64,000 bases of DNA from Bauldia sp. (GTDB taxonomy: Bacteria > Pseudomonadota > Alphaproteobacteria > Rhizobiales > Kaistiaceae), in NCBI GenBank assembly GCA_026126025.1, contig JAHCJZ010000001.1, positions 124,001 to 188,000 of the forward strand. The letters run 5' to 3'. A program made the position numbers and the translations under genes. Shown one piece after another: positions 1-8,177 of this stretch. Within the stretch, counting starts at the first letter, position 1. Every line of letters begins with the position of its first letter. Under the pieces are notes generated by a model. The model was not told the DNA's origin, did no database searches, and saw only the letters and a list, made by a program, of their open reading frames with translations.

Positions 1-206
1 AGCGCTTCGGCGCGCGCGCGGTCGCGACCAACCCCGACTGGCCGCTCCTGCTTCACTGCCCGGAGCCCGCGGTCGAAGCCTGCGCGGACTGGCTGCGGCA
101 GGATGGCGGCGCGCGCACCGTCGTGGTGCGGAAGGTCGAGAGCATCTTCTCGGCGGCGAGCCCGGCCTATGACCGGCTCGTCCGGAAGATCGACGCGCGT
201 TCTTAG
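1..206 (+). CDS. hisG: ATP phosphoribosyltransferase, C-terminal fragment
   Basis: Only the last 67 codons are in the window, in the frame that begins at base 3 and ends at TAG 204-206. The peptide (LLLHCPEPAVEACADWL, then VVVRKVESIF and a final YDRLVRKI) resembles the C-terminal regulatory tail I remember from alphaproteobacterial long-type HisG, where a LHCP motif and a YVF..NPL motif close the protein. HisG catalyses the first step of histidine biosynthesis, joining ATP and PRPP. The short length limits certainty; another protein with a similar tail cannot be excluded. Confidence 0.55.
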   Translation, partial: RFGARAVATNPDWPLLLHCPEPAVEACADWLRQDGGARTVVVRKVESIFSAASPAYDRLVRKIDARS

Positions 207-266
207 GCCCGGCCTGTCGCTCCGTTCCACTATTCGCCGAAGTCAAACCTTCGCGATCAACGGTCG

Positions 267-318
267 TTGACAATTGACCGCCACAATCGGGCGGTAAATA
301 ATTGAGTTTAGAACTCAA
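267..318 (+). promoter_or_regulatory. promoter region with two palindromes before the binding-protein gene
   Basis: TTGACA at 267-272 is a perfect -35 hexamer. A TAAATA at 295-300 could be the -10, but the spacer is long (22). An inverted repeat ACCGCC/GGCGGT (277-282 and 290-295) sits between them, and a perfect 7-bp inverted repeat TTGAGTT-TAG-AACTCAA (302-318) follows. The stretch is AT-rich against its surroundings. The palindromes look like operator sites; neither has the T-run of a terminator for the upstream hisG. Confidence 0.45.
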
Positions 319-372
319 CAATAAATGGCCGGCGCCGCCATCCGCGGTCATCGGCCGGGGAGGGAGTGCTTC

Positions 373-1578
373 ATGCGAAGGATTTCGGCCGTTTTCGGAA
401 CGGCTGGCGCGTTGCTGGCCGCCTTGGTCGTGACGGCGCCCGCACTGGCCCAGGACGACGCGCCCGCGGTCACCCCGTTTCCCATCGGCTTCGTCGAGCT
501 GGCGAACGATCCGCGGGTCGATCCCGAGCGGACCTATTACGAGGTCCAGGTCCGGCCGTGGGGGTCCTCGCTCGCCGGCGCTGAGCTCGCGATCCAGGAT
601 TCGCAGACCATCGGCAACGTCATCAATGTCGGTTTCACGCTCCGCGACACCGCGGCGGCGTCCATCGACGAGGCGATCGCCACGGTCCGCGAATGGGCCG
701 CCGAGGGCATGCATTTCGTGGTCGTCAACGTTCCGGCGGCCGAGATGCTCGCCCTCGCCGACGGCGTCGCCGACCTCCCGGTCACGCTTTTCAACACCAC
801 TGCGGCCGAGGACTATCTTCGCGGCGAATCCTGCCGCGCCAATGTCGTGCACACCGCGCCCAGCCAGCGCATGCTGACCGACGCGATGGTCCAGTTCCTC
901 GTGACCAACCGCTGGACCAACATTCTCGTCCTGGAGGGGCCGTCGGAGGCCGATGCCAGCGAGGTCGCCGCGCTGCGGCAGTCGGCCACCCTCTTCGGCG
1001 CCCGCATCGTCGATGTGAGGCCGTTCATCCTGTCCAACGACCCGCGCAACCGCGAGGAGAACAACGTCGCCCTCATCACCGCCCAGGGCAATTACGACGT
1101 GGTCTACATCGCCGACAGCGACGGCGAGTTCGCGCGCTTCGCCACCTACGAGGTCAACAATCCTCGCCCGGTCGTCGGCGCCGCGGGCCTGACCGCCGCC
1201 GCCTGGCACTGGTCGTACCAGAAGCAGGGGTCATCGGAGATCACCCAGCGCTTCGACGATGTCGGCGGCCGCCATATGCAGTCGCAGGACTGGACGGCGT
1301 GGATTTCGATCCGCGCGATCGTGCAGTCGGTGCTGCGCGGCCAGACCACGGAATACCAGGGCGTTCGCGACTATCTCCTCGGCGACCGGATGAATCTCGA
1401 TGGCGGCAAGGGCAACCCGATGAGCGTGCGCTCCTGGGACCACCAGCTTCGTCAGGCGATCCCGCTGGCGTCGGCGAACGCGGTGTTCGACGAGGCGCCG
1501 ATCACCGGCTTCCTCCACCCGACCAACGACCTCGACACGCTCGGCGTCGACGAGCGTCAGACGACCTGCCGCTTCTAG
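373..1578 (+). CDS. periplasmic ABC substrate-binding protein, PQQ-dependent alcohol dehydrogenase-associated type
   Basis: A 401-residue protein with a Sec signal peptide (residues 1-26, ending ALA). It has the two-lobe periplasmic-binding fold of branched-chain amino acid receptors, and its tail (FLHPTNDLDTLG, then a final CRF) matches the family I remember as associated with PQQ-dependent alcohol dehydrogenase operons (TIGR03863). In that family the protein is thought to serve an ABC exporter or importer linked to PQQ alcohol oxidation. No ABC permease, ATPase, PQQ or dehydrogenase gene is nearby, so here it is an orphan. ATG 373 is chosen over an in-frame ATG 325 because GGGAGGG lies just upstream and the signal peptide then has normal length. 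It converges with tadA, overlapping by 4 bp. Confidence 0.75.
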   Translation: MRRISAVFGTAGALLAALVVTAPALAQDDAPAVTPFPIGFVELANDPRVDPERTYYEVQVRPWGSSLAGAELAIQDSQTIGNVINVGFTLRDTAAASIDEAIATVREWAAEGMHFVVVNVPAAEMLALADGVADLPVTLFNTTAAEDYLRGESCRANVVHTAPSQRMLTDAMVQFLVTNRWTNILVLEGPSEADASEVAALRQSATLFGARIVDVRPFILSNDPRNREENNVALITAQGNYDVVYIADSDGEFARFATYEVNNPRPVVGAAGLTAAAWHWSYQKQGSSEITQRFDDVGGRHMQSQDWTAWISIRAIVQSVLRGQTTEYQGVRDYLLGDRMNLDGGKGNPMSVRSWDHQLRQAIPLASANAVFDEAPITGFLHPTNDLDTLGVDERQTTCRF

Positions 1579-2036
1579 CGCTTCCCGGCGAAGAAGCTCC
1601 TGAGCAAGCCGGCGGCCTCGCTTTCCGCGAGGCCGCCATAGACCTCCGGCGCATGGTGGCACGTGGCGGCGTGGAAGAACCGCACGCCGCTCTCCACCGC
1701 CCCGCCCTTGGGGTCGGCGGTGCCGTAATAGAGCCGCCTGATCCGGGCGAATGAGATCGCCGCCGCGCACATCGTGCAGGGCTCCAGCGTCACGTGAAGG
1801 TCGCAGCCGGTCAGCCGCTCGCTGCCCAGCGTCGCGGCGGCGGCGCGGATCGCGAGGAGCTCGGCATGCGCGGTGGGGTCGCGCAGCTCCAGCGTCCGGT
1901 TGCCGGCCGCGGCGATGACCGCGCCGTCGCGGCTGATCACCGCGCCGATCGGCACTTCGCCGCGCACCGCCGCGTCGCGCGCTTCGCGCAATGCCCGCGC
2001 CATGGGCTCCTCGCTGGCCATTCCGTCGCCTCGCAT
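1575..2036 (-). CDS. tadA: tRNA-specific adenosine-34 deaminase
   Basis: Zinc-dependent deaminase that converts A34 of tRNA-Arg(ACG) to inosine. The zinc and proton-shuttle motif AHAELLAI and the paired-cysteine motif EPCTMCAAA are both intact, and the C-terminal helix with RLYYGTADPKGGA is typical. Length (about 150 residues) fits the family. An internal ATG five codons in (MASEEP) is an equally plausible start. It is transcribed towards the binding-protein gene and lies back to back with rluB, from which it is separated by 29 bp. Confidence 0.93.
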   Translation of the reverse strand: MRGDGMASEEPMARALREARDAAVRGEVPIGAVISRDGAVIAAAGNRTLELRDPTAHAELLAIRAAAATLGSERLTGCDLHVTLEPCTMCAAAISFARIRRLYYGTADPKGGAVESGVRFFHAATCHHAPEVYGGLAESEAAGLLRSFFAGKR

Positions 2037-2065
2037 CCCACCCAGCGGCTTGCTAAGGGTGGCGC

Positions 2066-2968
2066 ATGAAAGCCACCGAACCGCCGGCGGGACAAGACGG
2101 CGACCGCATCGCCAAGGTTCTGGCCCGCGCCGGCCTCTGCTCGCGCCGCGAGGCCGAAACCTGGGTCGCCGCCGGCCGGGTGAGCGTCAACGGGCGCGTC
2201 CTGTCGTCGCCCGCGCTCAACGTGAAGCCCGGCGACACCATCCTCGTGGACGGCAAGCCGCTCCCCACCGCCGAGCCGACGCGCCTGTGGCTCTACAACA
2301 AGCCGCGCGGCCTCGTGACGACGGCGCGCGACCCGGAAGGACGGCGGACGGTGTTCCAGGCGCTGCCAAAGGACATGCCGCGCGTCGTCAGCATCGGGCG
2401 GCTCGACATCAACACCGAGGGCCTCCTCCTTCTCACCAATGATGGCGGCCTCGCGCGCATCCTCGAGCTGCCGGCCACGGGATGGCTCCGCCGCTACCGC
2501 GTCCGCGCCTGGGGCAATGTCGACGCCGCGACGCTTGCCGGCCTTGCCGAAGGGGTCGCGGTCGACGGCGTGCTCTACGGGCCGGTCGAGGCGACCCTCG
2601 ACAAGAAGCAGGGCGACAATGTCTGGATCACCATGGGGCTGCGCGAGGGCAAGAACCGCGAGATCAAGCACATCCTCGGTCACCTCGGGCTGGTCGTGAA
2701 CCGCCTTATCCGCCTGTCGTTCGGCCCCTTCCAGCTCGGCGACCTCCAGCCCGGCGAGGCCCGCGAGATCAAGGGGAAGGTGCTGCGCGACCAGCTCGGC
2801 GAGAAGCTCGCGCAGGAGGCGGGCGTGGTCTTCCCCGACGCCCGCCACCAGCGCCGCCCGACGCCGCCAACACCGGCCGCGGCGAGGCCGCAGCGCAAGC
2901 AGCCGCCCGCGGCCGGCCGCGCCGCGGCACGCACCGCCAGGACCGGACATGCGGATCGTCGGCGGTGA
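2066..2968 (+). CDS. rluB: 23S rRNA pseudouridine synthase of the RluB/RsuA family
   Basis: An S4 RNA-binding domain (about residues 12-60, [18 protein letters not shown]) precedes the RsuA-type catalytic domain. The signature [17 protein letters not shown] begins at residue 111, and Asp114 is the expected nucleophile. RluB modifies U2605-equivalent in 23S rRNA. The last 50 residues form a basic Pro/Ala/Arg tail with little predicted order, common in alphaproteobacterial members. Its 3' end overlaps rsmD by 20 bp, so the two rRNA-modifying enzymes are probably translated from one message. Confidence 0.9.
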   Translation: MKATEPPAGQDGDRIAKVLARAGLCSRREAETWVAAGRVSVNGRVLSSPALNVKPGDTILVDGKPLPTAEPTRLWLYNKPRGLVTTARDPEGRRTVFQALPKDMPRVVSIGRLDINTEGLLLLTNDGGLARILELPATGWLRRYRVRAWGNVDAATLAGLAEGVAVDGVLYGPVEATLDKKQGDNVWITMGLREGKNREIKHILGHLGLVVNRLIRLSFGPFQLGDLQPGEAREIKGKVLRDQLGEKLAQEAGVVFPDARHQRRPTPPTPAAARPQRKQPPAAGRAAARTARTGHADRRR

Positions 2969-3506
2969 GTTTCGCGGGCGGCCGCTGGTCGCGCCGTCCG
3001 GCGATGCCACGCGCCCGACCTCGGACCGCCTGCGGGAGACGGTGTTCGACATCCTGATTCACCGCTTCAGCCTGCCCACCGAAGCGACTCGCGTGCTTGA
3101 CCTTTTCGCCGGCACCGGCGCGCTCGGCCTCGAAGCGCTGTCGCGCGGCGCCTCCTATGCTCTCTTCATCGACGAGGGTGCCGCCGCCCGCGGCGCGATC
3201 CGCCGCAATGTCGAGACCCTCGGCCAGACCGGGCGGACGAAGATCTTCCGCCGCGACGCGACCCGGCTCGGCGAGGCCGGCCCGATCGCCCCGTTCCACC
3301 TCGTCTTCGCCGACCCGCCCTACGGCCGCGGGCTCGGCGTGGCGGCGCTCGCCTCGGCCGTCCGCGGCGGCTGGCTCGCGCCCGGCGCGCTCGCCGTGCT
3401 TGAGGAAGCGGCGGGCGCGGATGTCGAGGCGCCCGCGGGCCTTGCCGTCCTCGACGAGCGGCGCGTCGGCGATTCCCGGATCCTCTTCCTCGGCGGGGCG
3501 GCGTGA
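2949..3506 (+). CDS. rsmD: 16S rRNA (guanine966-N2)-methyltransferase
   Basis: A 185-residue class I SAM methyltransferase. The N-terminal [13 protein letters not shown] is diagnostic of RsmD. The SAM-binding loop [15 protein letters not shown] is at about 50-64 and the catalytic DPPYGRG at about 122-128. It methylates G966 of 16S rRNA in the assembled 30S subunit. It is nested in a tightly overlapping run: 20 bp with rluB upstream and 4 bp with the patatin gene downstream. Confidence 0.95.
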   Translation: MRIVGGEFRGRPLVAPSGDATRPTSDRLRETVFDILIHRFSLPTEATRVLDLFAGTGALGLEALSRGASYALFIDEGAAARGAIRRNVETLGQTGRTKIFRRDATRLGEAGPIAPFHLVFADPPYGRGLGVAALASAVRGGWLAPGALAVLEEAAGADVEAPAGLAVLDERRVGDSRILFLGGAA

Positions 3507-4339
3507 TGGCCGCCGCCGGCCGGCCGATCGGCCTCGCGCTCAGCGGCGGCGCCGCGCACGGCCTGGCGCACATTCCGATCCTCGAGGCGTTCGACGAGCT
3601 CGGCATCCGGCCTACTCTGATCGCCGGCACGTCGATGGGCGCGATCATCGGCGCGGCCTATGCTGGCGGCGGCGATGCCAGCGACATCGCGGAGTACGTT
3701 GCCGCGCTTCGCGCCGACCGGCGCCGGCTGATGGCCCGCCTGTGGGCAAGCCGGCCGCGGACGCTCCACCATCTCTTCGGCCCCTATCGCGCCACCGCCG
3801 GCCAGCTCGACGCCGAGGCGATCCTCGCGGCGTTCGCCGAGCCGATCCCGGAGGACTTCGCGGCGCTCCGCATTCCGCTCAAGGTCGTCGTCACCGATTT
3901 CTACGCCGGCCGCGAGGTCGTGCTGACCAGCGGCGCGCTGCGGAAGGCGGTCGCGGCGTCGATGGCGCTGCCTCTCCTCTTCCGCCCCGTGGTGATCGAC
4001 GGGCGCGGCATGGTCGATGGCGGCGTCCTCAACCCGCTGCCCTTCGAGCACGCCGCGGTGGAAGGCGGAATCCTCGTCGCGGTCGACGTCGTGGGCACGC
4101 CGCCGGTGCGCGAGCGGCCGATGCCGCGGCGGATCGAGGCGATCATGGGCGCGATCCAGCTCACGATGCGCCAGATCACCGTGGAGAAGCTGAAGGGACC
4201 GGTGCGTCCGGACATCCTGGTCGATCCGCCGATCGACGCCTTCCGGCCGCTGGAATTCAGCCGCGCCGCGGAGATCATCGCGGCCGGCCAGCCCGCCAAG
4301 GAAGACCTGAAGCGGCAGCTCGATGCGCTCCTTCGCTAG
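3503..4339 (+). CDS. patatin-like phospholipase (RssA type)
   Basis: Patatin-fold serine lipase of 278 residues. The oxyanion-hole loop LSGGAAHG is at 13-20, the nucleophile elbow GTSMG at 42-46 (Ser44), and the catalytic-dyad Asp lies in VDGGVLNPLP at 171-180. No signal peptide is seen, so it is probably cytosolic or peripheral on the inner membrane. The natural substrate of RssA-type bacterial patatins is unknown. The start overlaps rsmD by 4 bp (ATGA), and the 3' end overlaps the next gene by 17 bp. Confidence 0.88.
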   Translation: MMAAAGRPIGLALSGGAAHGLAHIPILEAFDELGIRPTLIAGTSMGAIIGAAYAGGGDASDIAEYVAALRADRRRLMARLWASRPRTLHHLFGPYRATAGQLDAEAILAAFAEPIPEDFAALRIPLKVVVTDFYAGREVVLTSGALRKAVAASMALPLLFRPVVIDGRGMVDGGVLNPLPFEHAAVEGGILVAVDVVGTPPVRERPMPRRIEAIMGAIQLTMRQITVEKLKGPVRPDILVDPPIDAFRPLEFSRAAEIIAAGQPAKEDLKRQLDALLR

Positions 4340-4817
4340 ACTCGCAGTCGCAGCGCTTTCCCTGGCCGCCGCCCCGGCGAGCGCCACGGTCACGGAAGGC
4401 CAAGCCATTGCCGCGGGCGGCTGGCGCGGTGGCGAAGAGTTCGCGGTGCGCGACGGCAGCTTCGTGCAGTGCGCCATCGCGCGCACCTTTCCCGGCGGCG
4501 TCACGGTGCGTTTCGCCATCACCGCCGAGCGGCGCTTCGTGATCGCGCTTGCCGCTCCGGCCTGGGCGGCCGCCGCCGAGCGCCAGTCGCCGCCCCTCCG
4601 CCTCCGCTTCGACGGGTCCGGCCTCTTCGTCGCGCACTACGTCACAACCGAGGAGGGCGTCGACATCCCGTTCGACGCCTGGACCGACCTGACCCGCCGG
4701 CTGCGCCAGGCAGCGGCCTTGACGATCGTCCTTGGCGACCTCTCCGCCACGGTGCCGCTCACGGGGACGTCATCGGCCCTGCCGGCGCTGGAACGCTGCG
4801 CCGACCGCCACCGCTAG
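4323..4817 (+). CDS. small secreted protein of unknown function
   Basis: A 164-residue protein with a clear Sec signal peptide (MRSFARLAVAALSLAAAPASA) and no family I recognise. The mature part has two cysteines (in VQCAIAR and LERCADRHR) that could form a periplasmic disulfide. Its overlap with the patatin gene suggests co-transcription. Some Hyphomicrobiales encode small secreted proteins of comparable layout, but I cannot name a function. Confidence 0.7.
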   Translation: MRSFARLAVAALSLAAAPASATVTEGQAIAAGGWRGGEEFAVRDGSFVQCAIARTFPGGVTVRFAITAERRFVIALAAPAWAAAAERQSPPLRLRFDGSGLFVAHYVTTEEGVDIPFDAWTDLTRRLRQAAALTIVLGDLSATVPLTGTSSALPALERCADRHR

Positions 4818-4914
4818 AGCATGATCCGAAAAAGTGGACGCCGGTTTTTCGAGAGGATCATGCTCCAACAAAGGACAGCGCTGGAGCGTGATCCGACCTG
4901 GTCCGATCACGCTC
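4817..4914. repeat. palindromic intergenic repeat (GAGCATGATCC type)
   Basis: Two imperfect hairpins stand in tandem. The first has GAGCATGATCC (4817-4827) pairing with GGATCATGCTC (4855-4865), with an inner CGAAAAA/TTTTTCG stem. The second has GAGCGTGATC (4884-4893) pairing with GATCACGCTC (4905-4914). The GAGCATGATCC...CCGGTTTTTCG arrangement is the widespread intergenic repeat I know from Rhizobiales genomes. It may act as a transcript-end hairpin for the rluB-rsmD-patatin run. Confidence 0.75.
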
Positions 4915-4961
4915 TAGCGCCGGGCCTTGTGCCGGGTAGGGCGCAACCCTACTAGAAGGGC

Positions 4962-6305
4962 ATGACAGCCCAGCTCGACCAGACCGACCTTCTCGACCGC
5001 GCCGCCCGCCTCGTCGAGGCCGCAAGGCGCGCCGGCGCCGACGCAGCCGATGCGCTCTCCGTCCGCAAGGTGGCGCTCAGCGTCGATGTGCGCCTCGGCA
5101 AGGTCGAGGAGACGACGCGTGCCGAAGGCGACGACTTCACGCTCCGCGTGTTCGTCGGGAAGCGGAACGCCAGCGTGTCGGCCAACGTCCTCGGCAACCC
5201 GGCCGAAATGGCCGAGCGCGCCGTCGCCATGGCGAAGGTCGCCCCGGAGGACAAATATGCCGGCCTCGCCGAGCCCGAGCGTCTGGCGATGGACCCGCCC
5301 GACCTCGACCTCCTCGACACCGCCATTCCCGGCGTCGACCGGCTGACCGAGATGGCGGGCGAGGCCGAGGCCGCGGCCCTTGCCGTCCCGGGCATCACCA
5401 ACTCCGCCGGTGGCTCGGCGCGCTGGGCGCTCGCCGGCCTCGTCCTCGCGACCTCGACCGGCTTTTGCCGCGCCCATATCGGCTCGAACTTTGCACTGTC
5501 CTCGACCGCGATCGGCGGCGAAGGCACCGGCATGGAGCGCGATTACGAATATGTGCTGAAGACGCACCTCGCCGACCTGCCGCCACCGGCCGAAGTCGGC
5601 CGCCTTGCCGCGGAGCGGACGCTCCGCCGGCTCAACCCCGTCTCGATCCCGACCGGGCGGATGACGGTGGTCTACGATCCGCGGGTCGCGACCAGCCTTC
5701 TCGGCCACCTCGCCGGCGCCGCCAACGGCGCCGCGGTCGCGCGGGGGACGACGTTCCTCTCCCGCTCGCTCGGCGAGGCGATCTTCCCGGCGTCGATCCG
5801 TATCACCGACGATCCGCTCCGCAAGCGCGGCCTCGGCTCGCGCCCGTTCGACGGCGAGGGCGTCGCCGCGCAGCCGCTCGACCTCGTGACGGCCGGCGTC
5901 CTCAAGACCTGGCTCCTCGACAGCGCCGCGGCCCGCGAGCTCCGCCTCGAGACCAACGGCCGCGCCGTGCGTGCCGGCGCCTCGACCGCCCCTGGCGTCA
6001 CCAATCTGACGCTGCTGCCCGGTGACGTCGCACCGGAGGATCTGATCGGGGGCATCTCCGACGGCTTCTACGTCACCGACATCCTCGGCGCCGGCGTCAA
6101 TCTCATCACCGGCGACTACAGCCGCGGTGCGTCGGGGGTTCGCATCCGCAACGGCCAGCTTGCCGAAGCGGTGACCGAGCTGACGATGGCCGGAACGCTG
6201 CAGGAGATGTTCCGCAACATCACCGTCGCCAACGACCTCGTCTACCGGATGGCCGTCAACGCGCCCACCGTTGCGGTGGAAGGCATGATCGTTGCCGGCC
6301 GATGA
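4962..6305 (+). CDS. pmbA: TldD/PmbA family metalloprotease subunit
   Basis: A 447-residue PmbA (TldE) homologue. PmbA pairs with TldD to form a heteromeric metalloprotease that degrades unfolded peptides and matures some RiPPs such as microcin B17; TldD carries the zinc site and PmbA does not, so the absence of HExxxH here is expected. The N-terminal VEAARRAGADAADAL and the C-terminal MIVAGR are typical. No tldD is in the window. It heads the envelope operon, and its stop overlaps the next gene by 14 bp. Confidence 0.88.
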   Translation: MTAQLDQTDLLDRAARLVEAARRAGADAADALSVRKVALSVDVRLGKVEETTRAEGDDFTLRVFVGKRNASVSANVLGNPAEMAERAVAMAKVAPEDKYAGLAEPERLAMDPPDLDLLDTAIPGVDRLTEMAGEAEAAALAVPGITNSAGGSARWALAGLVLATSTGFCRAHIGSNFALSSTAIGGEGTGMERDYEYVLKTHLADLPPPAEVGRLAAERTLRRLNPVSIPTGRMTVVYDPRVATSLLGHLAGAANGAAVARGTTFLSRSLGEAIFPASIRITDDPLRKRGLGSRPFDGEGVAAQPLDLVTAGVLKTWLLDSAAARELRLETNGRAVRAGASTAPGVTNLTLLPGDVAPEDLIGGISDGFYVTDILGAGVNLITGDYSRGASGVRIRNGQLAEAVTELTMAGTLQEMFRNITVANDLVYRMAVNAPTVAVEGMIVAGR

Positions 6306-7122
6306 GCGCCTTCCTCCGCTCGAGGACGAGCTTGCCCTCCTCACCGAAGCGGTAGCCGCCGCCGCCGAGCGTGCCATCGGCTTCCACGGCAAGGAGCCGA
6401 AATCCTGGCACAAGGCGAACAACTCGCCGGTGTCGGAAGCCGATATTGCCGTCGAGACCCTCCTTGAGGCGACGCTCCGCCCGGCGCGGCCGTCCTATGG
6501 CTGGCTGTCCGAGGAGACCGCCGACGACGGCAGCCGCCTCACCGCGCCGCGCACTTTCATCGTCGACCCGATCGACGGCACTCGGGACTTCGTCGCCGTC
6601 GGCCGCAACTGGAGCATCCCGATCGCGCTGGTCGAAAACGGCCGCCCCGTCGCGGCGGTCCTGATGGCGCCGGCCCGCGGCGAGATCTTCCGCGCCATTG
6701 CTGGGGGCGGCGCCACGCTCAACGGCAAGCCGATCCACGTGTCCGCCCAGGAGGGCCTCGACGGGTCGCGCCTTGCCATCACCCGGCGCTTCACCCGCGA
6801 CGAGCCGGAAACCGCGGACCTCACGATCGATACCCCGTTCTTCGCGTCGCTAGCCTACCGCCTCGCCCGTATCGCCGACGGCCGGCTCGACGGCGGCCTC
6901 ATCAGGCCGGACGCCCAGGACTGGGATCTCGCCGCGGCAGACCTTTTGCTTCACGAGGCCGGCGGTTCCCTCGCCGACCTCGAAGGCAAGATGCCGCGCT
7001 ATGATCGGCGCACGACCGCGCATCCGGTTCTCGTCGCCGCGACCCCGTCCCTGGTTGCTCCGCTGGTTCGGCTCGCCCTTTCCTTCGCCGCCCGCCACGG
7101 AGTGCCGGTCACCCCGTACTGA
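6292..7122 (+). CDS. inositol monophosphatase/CysQ-family phosphatase
   Basis: Lithium-sensitive Mg2+-phosphatase fold, 276 residues. The metal-site motifs are all present: LSEETAD (Glu74-Glu75), DPIDGT (92-97) and WDLAAADLL near residue 208. Candidates are 3'(2'),5'-bisphosphate nucleotidase (CysQ) or an inositol phosphatase; WLSEETAD and DPIDGTRDFV look closer to CysQ, but the sequence alone does not settle the substrate. The start is a TTG at 6292 inside the end of pmbA. Confidence 0.8.
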   Translation: MPADERLPPLEDELALLTEAVAAAAERAIGFHGKEPKSWHKANNSPVSEADIAVETLLEATLRPARPSYGWLSEETADDGSRLTAPRTFIVDPIDGTRDFVAVGRNWSIPIALVENGRPVAAVLMAPARGEIFRAIAGGGATLNGKPIHVSAQEGLDGSRLAITRRFTRDEPETADLTIDTPFFASLAYRLARIADGRLDGGLIRPDAQDWDLAAADLLLHEAGGSLADLEGKMPRYDRRTTAHPVLVAATPSLVAPLVRLALSFAARHGVPVTPY

Positions 7123-7139
7123 CTGGAGACGCCCCGTCC

Positions 7140-7394
7140 ATGACTTCGCAGCCCGCGCCTTCGGCCGAGCCCCAGCTCCTCCACCTCGTCTTCGGCGGCC
7201 GCCTCGCCAGCCTCGACAGCGACCGCTTCGCCGACCTCTCCAAGCTGGACCTCGTCGGCATCTACCCGAACTACCGGACCGCCTATGTCGCCTGGAAGGC
7301 GTCCGCCCAAAGGACGGTCGACGACGCCCAAATGCGCTACTACATCGTCCATCTGCACCGGCTGTTGCAGCCGGACGCGCCGCCGGGCGCCTGA
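7140..7394 (+). CDS. DUF4170 small protein
   Basis: An 84-residue protein with the DUF4170 signature: LHLVFGGRL at the N-terminus, VGIYPNYRTAYVAWK in the middle and MRYYIVHLHRLL at the end. Function is unknown. In alphaproteobacteria it sits, as here, between an inositol-phosphatase gene and the Kdo transferase region, so a role in envelope biosynthesis is an inference from position only. A GGAGA lies about 10 bp before the ATG. Confidence 0.85.
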   Translation: MTSQPAPSAEPQLLHLVFGGRLASLDSDRFADLSKLDLVGIYPNYRTAYVAWKASAQRTVDDAQMRYYIVHLHRLLQPDAPPGA

Positions 7395-7412
7395 ACGAAA
7401 GGACCGCTGGCG

Positions 7413-8177
7413 TTGGTGACCGGGGAGGAGGGGGTCGAGGAAGAGCCCGAACGCGACCGGCGCTCATGGCTGAGCCGCGCCTGGAAGCGCTTCGGCCGCT
7501 CGTCCCGCGTCCAGGCGCTGCTGGGCAGCGGCGCCGCGGCCTATCTCCGCTTCGTCGGCGCCACCAACCGCCTCACCTATGAGGGCGCGTTCGACTACGA
7601 GGCGTTCGACGTCCGCACGCCGCTCATCATCACCATGTGGCATGGCCAGCATTTCCTGCTGCCCATCGTCCGCCGCCGCGACCACCGCATCTATGCCCTG
7701 ATCTCCCGCCATCGCGACGGCGAGATCAACGCCATCGCCGCCCGCAAGCTCGGCGTCGAGACGATCCGCGGCTCGGCTGCCCGCGAGCCCGGCCGGGTCA
7801 TGGGAAGCGGCGCGGTCAGCGGCTATCTCAGGATGCGGGCCGTGCTGAGCGAAGGGGCGTCCGTCTCGATGACCGCCGACCTGTCGCGGACCGTGGCGCG
7901 GCGGGCGGGGATCGGCGTCGTCCATCTCGCCCGCGCGTCGGGCGTCCCGATTGCCACCGCCGCGATCGCGACCAGCCGGCGGCTCGGCATCCGGTCGTGG
8001 GACCGCGCCTCGCTCAACCTTCCCTTCGGGCGCATGGCGCTGGTGATCGGCGCCTTCATCGACGTGCCGCCCGACGCCGACGATGCGCTGATGGAGGAGA
8101 AGCGCCTCGCGGTGGAGAACGAGCTGAACCGGATCACCGACCGCGCCTACGCGATCGTGGATCGCCGGAATGCCTGA
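7413..8177 (+). CDS. DUF374 family lysophospholipid acyltransferase-like protein
   Basis: A 254-residue protein. IITMWHGQHFLLPIV carries the WH..H-type substitute for the HX4D motif of acyltransferases, and MTADLSRTVARRAGIGVVHLARASG matches the conserved DUF374 core (usually MTPDGPRGP...). The usual DGPRGP loop is changed to DLSRTVARR, a mild departure. DUF374 proteins lie next to waaA in alphaproteobacteria and are proposed to acylate lipid A or a related lipid. TTG 7413 (or GTG 7416) follows a GAAAGGA ribosome-binding site. Confidence 0.78.
   Translation: MVTGEEGVEEEPERDRRSWLSRAWKRFGRSSRVQALLGSGAAAYLRFVGATNRLTYEGAFDYEAFDVRTPLIITMWHGQHFLLPIVRRRDHRIYALISRHRDGEINAIAARKLGVETIRGSAAREPGRVMGSGAVSGYLRMRAVLSEGASVSMTADLSRTVARRAGIGVVHLARASGVPIATAAIATSRRLGIRSWDRASLNLPFGRMALVIGAFIDVPPDADDALMEEKRLAVENELNRITDRAYAIVDRRNA

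Noticed and set aside
3097-4542. A 481-codon plus-strand frame over rsmD and the patatin gene
   Set aside because: Its product is low-complexity Arg/Pro/Ser; the other frame encodes two recognisable enzymes.
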